This document shows positions 13,858-15,252 of a DNA stretch of 15,252 nt, in pieces. The position numbers and the translations under genes were made by a program. The notes below the pieces were generated by a model that had not been told where the DNA came from, ran no database searches, and saw only the letters and a program-made list of their open reading frames with translations. The DNA is from an uncultured Clostridia bacterium (GTDB taxonomy: Bacteria; Bacillota_A; Clostridia; Christensenellales; CAG-138): contig CAMORL010000025.1 of NCBI GenBank assembly GCA_946623765.1, positions 1 through 15,252 of the forward strand, written 5' to 3'. Every line of letters starts with the position of its first letter. Within the stretch, counting starts at the first letter, position 1.

Positions 13858-14652
13858 CTAAGCCGTCTGCGTTTCGTCGGACGGCTGCTGCGGCGCTTCC
13901 CCGATCTTTCGATAGAGCTCCGGAAGATCGTAATGCACATGATAACGCAGCGGGTGCATAAGCCGGAAGAACGAACGCTTCACGTCCGTGCCCACGTCGA
14001 CGCGTCGAATCATCGTGAACCCGCGAAACGGCGGCATATAGCTGATGAGGTCGTTGACGTCCGCAAAGTTTTCGCAGTCCGTATACAGCGTGGCAAGATA
14101 GCGGAGCATGCGCTTCTTGTTCAGCGGCGTACATTTGAACGGACGCACGCTGCCGAAGGTGTAAAGGTACGGCTTTATGCCGAAATTGTAATTGAGATCC
14201 TGACAGCACAGACAGGCGATCCCGGATCCCAAAGACCACCCGAGAATCTCCGTTTCGGCGGAAGGATGCGCTTCATGCATTGCCGCCCACTCGTCGCGGA
14301 CTCTGTGCTTGACGGCTTTATACATATTGCCCCAGCCGTGGTGCACGCGAAGCTGCAAAGGTTCGCTCTCGAACTCGATTGCATGATAATAGCGGCTCGC
14401 AAATTCAAGCACGTTCGCTACCCAGTCGATCGCATCGAACGTACGCTGAAAGTTCAGCTGGATCACGTCGCGTTCCGGCTCGTAATGAATCTCATAATTC
14501 ACTTCGTGCGAGAGTCCGAACAATTTGAAAAAGCGCGTTGTGTTATACTTGACCGCAATATACTTTACCGGATAGGTCACCCTTCCGGTGTGCGTATAAT
14601 CCTCGCTTGTATTGATGAAATACTCCTCGTACGGGAGTCTTTGGTATGCCAT
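13858..14652 (-). CDS. Class-3-lipase-like alpha/beta hydrolase
   Basis: 264 residues. G138-W-S140-L-G is the nucleophile elbow (GxSxG), and YTFGSVRPF (164-172) is the strand that follows it in class 3 lipases (PF01764). The Asp is probably D201 in NDLISYMPP, and the His is H238 or H240 in HPLRYHVHY. A catalytic triad is therefore likely. There is no signal peptide or membrane helix, so the enzyme acts in the cytoplasm, probably on a lipid or ester; the substrate is unknown. The ATG has AGAGG 7 bases upstream and a good promoter. It is the first gene of a co-directional group that ends with the germination receptor. Confidence 0.82.
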   Translation of the reverse strand: MAYQRLPYEEYFINTSEDYTHTGRVTYPVKYIAVKYNTTRFFKLFGLSHEVNYEIHYEPERDVIQLNFQRTFDAIDWVANVLEFASRYYHAIEFESEPLQLRVHHGWGNMYKAVKHRVRDEWAAMHEAHPSAETEILGWSLGSGIACLCCQDLNYNFGIKPYLYTFGSVRPFKCTPLNKKRMLRYLATLYTDCENFADVNDLISYMPPFRGFTMIRRVDVGTDVKRSFFRLMHPLRYHVHYDLPELYRKIGEAPQQPSDETQTA

Positions 14653-14684
14653 GCCCGTGCCTCTTTCCCATTCTCGCAGGAATT

Positions 14685-14713
14685 ATGATACCATAAACCG
14701 TCCCGTTTTTCAA
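14685..14713 (-). promoter_or_regulatory. Promoter of the lipase-transferase-germination gene group
   Basis: On the minus strand TTGAAA (14713-14708), a 17-base spacer and TATCAT (14690-14685) with an extended TGG form a near-consensus vegetative promoter. Transcription would start near 14678, giving a leader of about 25 bases that includes the ribosome site of the lipase gene. Confidence 0.72.
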
Positions 14714-14733
14714 CGGTGCCGAGATCCTCCCGC

Positions 14734-15252
14734 TTATTTTGTTCCGCCTGCCGTCATGCGAAAGCTGACATCGACAAGTTTCATGACCGCATCGTCCGAA
14801 AGCGTGTCGTCGAGCGTCACCGTGATCCACATCTTGTGGTTCATGTGATAAGCCGGATACACGCCGTCTTGCAGGGGACTTTTTTCGTTCGGATCGATCT
14901 TGAGATTCATCACGTCGATCATCCTGCCGTCCGCGTCCTTTGAAAGCAATCCGCGCCGGATGTTCATAATCAGCGCAAACCATTTGCCGCTGTCCGTATG
15001 ACGGAACGTGCCCGCGCTGTCGTACGGGCTCTGTCCCCATGGGAAATCCGGACGTACACCGTACAGCCGTTCGATCCTGTCCGCAATCCGGTTCGCCTGA
15101 TCGGATGTAAACAGAACATCCTTGCAGCAATGTTCCGCAATATCCGAAAGCACCGCTTCGTATGCGGCGCGCACCTCATTGACATACGCGCCGTTATAGC
15201 TTTCCGCCCGAAGCGGCGCATAGACTTCCCCGTTCATGTTGTCGAAAACCGT
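14734..15252 (-). CDS. YjbR/MmcQ-family protein, N-terminus beyond the right edge
   Basis: 172 residues are visible and the frame stays open to the window edge. The C-terminal part, from about YGVRPDFPW, is a YjbR/MmcQ (PF04237, CyaY-like fold) domain: GKWFALIMNI, VMNLKIDP, VYPAYHMNHKMWITVTLDD. About 55 residues before it (VFDNMNGEVYAPLRAES, QANRIADRIE) match the join in two-domain clostridial YjbR proteins as I remember them, so the ATG at 15237 is probably internal and the gene continues to the right. The family is often called DNA-binding, but its function is not established. The stop is 21 bases before the -35 of the lipase promoter, with no clear terminator between. Confidence 0.8.
   Translation of the reverse strand, partial: TVFDNMNGEVYAPLRAESYNGAYVNEVRAAYEAVLSDIAEHCCKDVLFTSDQANRIADRIERLYGVRPDFPWGQSPYDSAGTFRHTDSGKWFALIMNIRRGLLSKDADGRMIDVMNLKIDPNEKSPLQDGVYPAYHMNHKMWITVTLDDTLSDDAVMKLVDVSFRMTAGGTK

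Noticed and set aside
14703..14716. CCGTT-GAAA-AACGG hairpin between the YjbR and lipase genes, considered as a terminator
   Set aside because: Only 5 bp, no following U-run, and it overlaps the -35 of the lipase promoter.
1..15252. Search for tRNA, rRNA, CRISPR repeats, transposases, integrases and phage genes
   Set aside because: No regularly spaced repeats, no transposase or integrase motifs, and almost all sequence is taken by ordinary chromosomal genes. A tRNA scan was not possible by eye in full, but gaps are too small or already explained.

Overview
The window looks like a chromosomal stretch from an endospore-forming Clostridia-type Bacillota. It carries a complete gerA-type germinant-receptor operon, a class A penicillin-binding protein, an ECF sigma factor paired with a membrane protein, strong AGGAGG ribosome sites, several GTG/TTG starts, and TGG-TATCAT extended -10 promoters. 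By eye the DNA is moderately GC-rich, which leaves long antisense open frames that are not genes. I cannot name the genus. I see no rRNA, tRNA, CRISPR array, insertion sequence or phage gene. Gene density is high, and no gene-free stretch exceeds about 150 bases.

Layout. (A) 26-2651, minus strand: an ECF sigma factor overlaps by 8 bases a single-pass membrane protein with a large external beta-propeller, probably its anti-sigma factor. A ribosome site at 7-13 suggests the operon continues off the left edge. (B) 2780-3691, minus strand: a membrane-anchored Amidase_3-fold protein that has lost three of the four expected zinc/catalytic residues, followed by a likely terminator. (C) 3843-8054, plus strand: a Zn-dependent phospholipase C-like protein, a SLOG-family protein, a polytopic membrane protein and a class A PBP, tightly packed and probably one transcript. 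The PBP reading frame contains a terminator-like hairpin about 40 bases after its start. (D) 8163-8831, plus strand: a GntR/FCD regulator with its own sigma-A-type promoter and a strong terminator at 8847-8874. (E) 8873-14652, minus strand: six co-directional genes behind a good promoter (14685-14713). They encode a class-3-lipase-like hydrolase, a phosphopantetheinyl transferase fused to a GIY-YIG domain, GerA, GerB (permease), GerC (lipoprotein) and a 56-residue two-helix protein that looks like a germinant-receptor D subunit. (F) 14734-15252, minus strand: the C-terminal part of a two-domain YjbR/MmcQ-family protein, cut by the right edge.

Together the window joins an envelope-stress or envelope-sensing module (A), cell-wall synthesis or remodelling (B, C) and spore germination (E). 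The least ordinary items are the transferase/GIY-YIG fusion, the degenerate amidase, the beta-propeller candidate anti-sigma factor, the possible D subunit, and the germination genes placed behind a lipase and a transferase.
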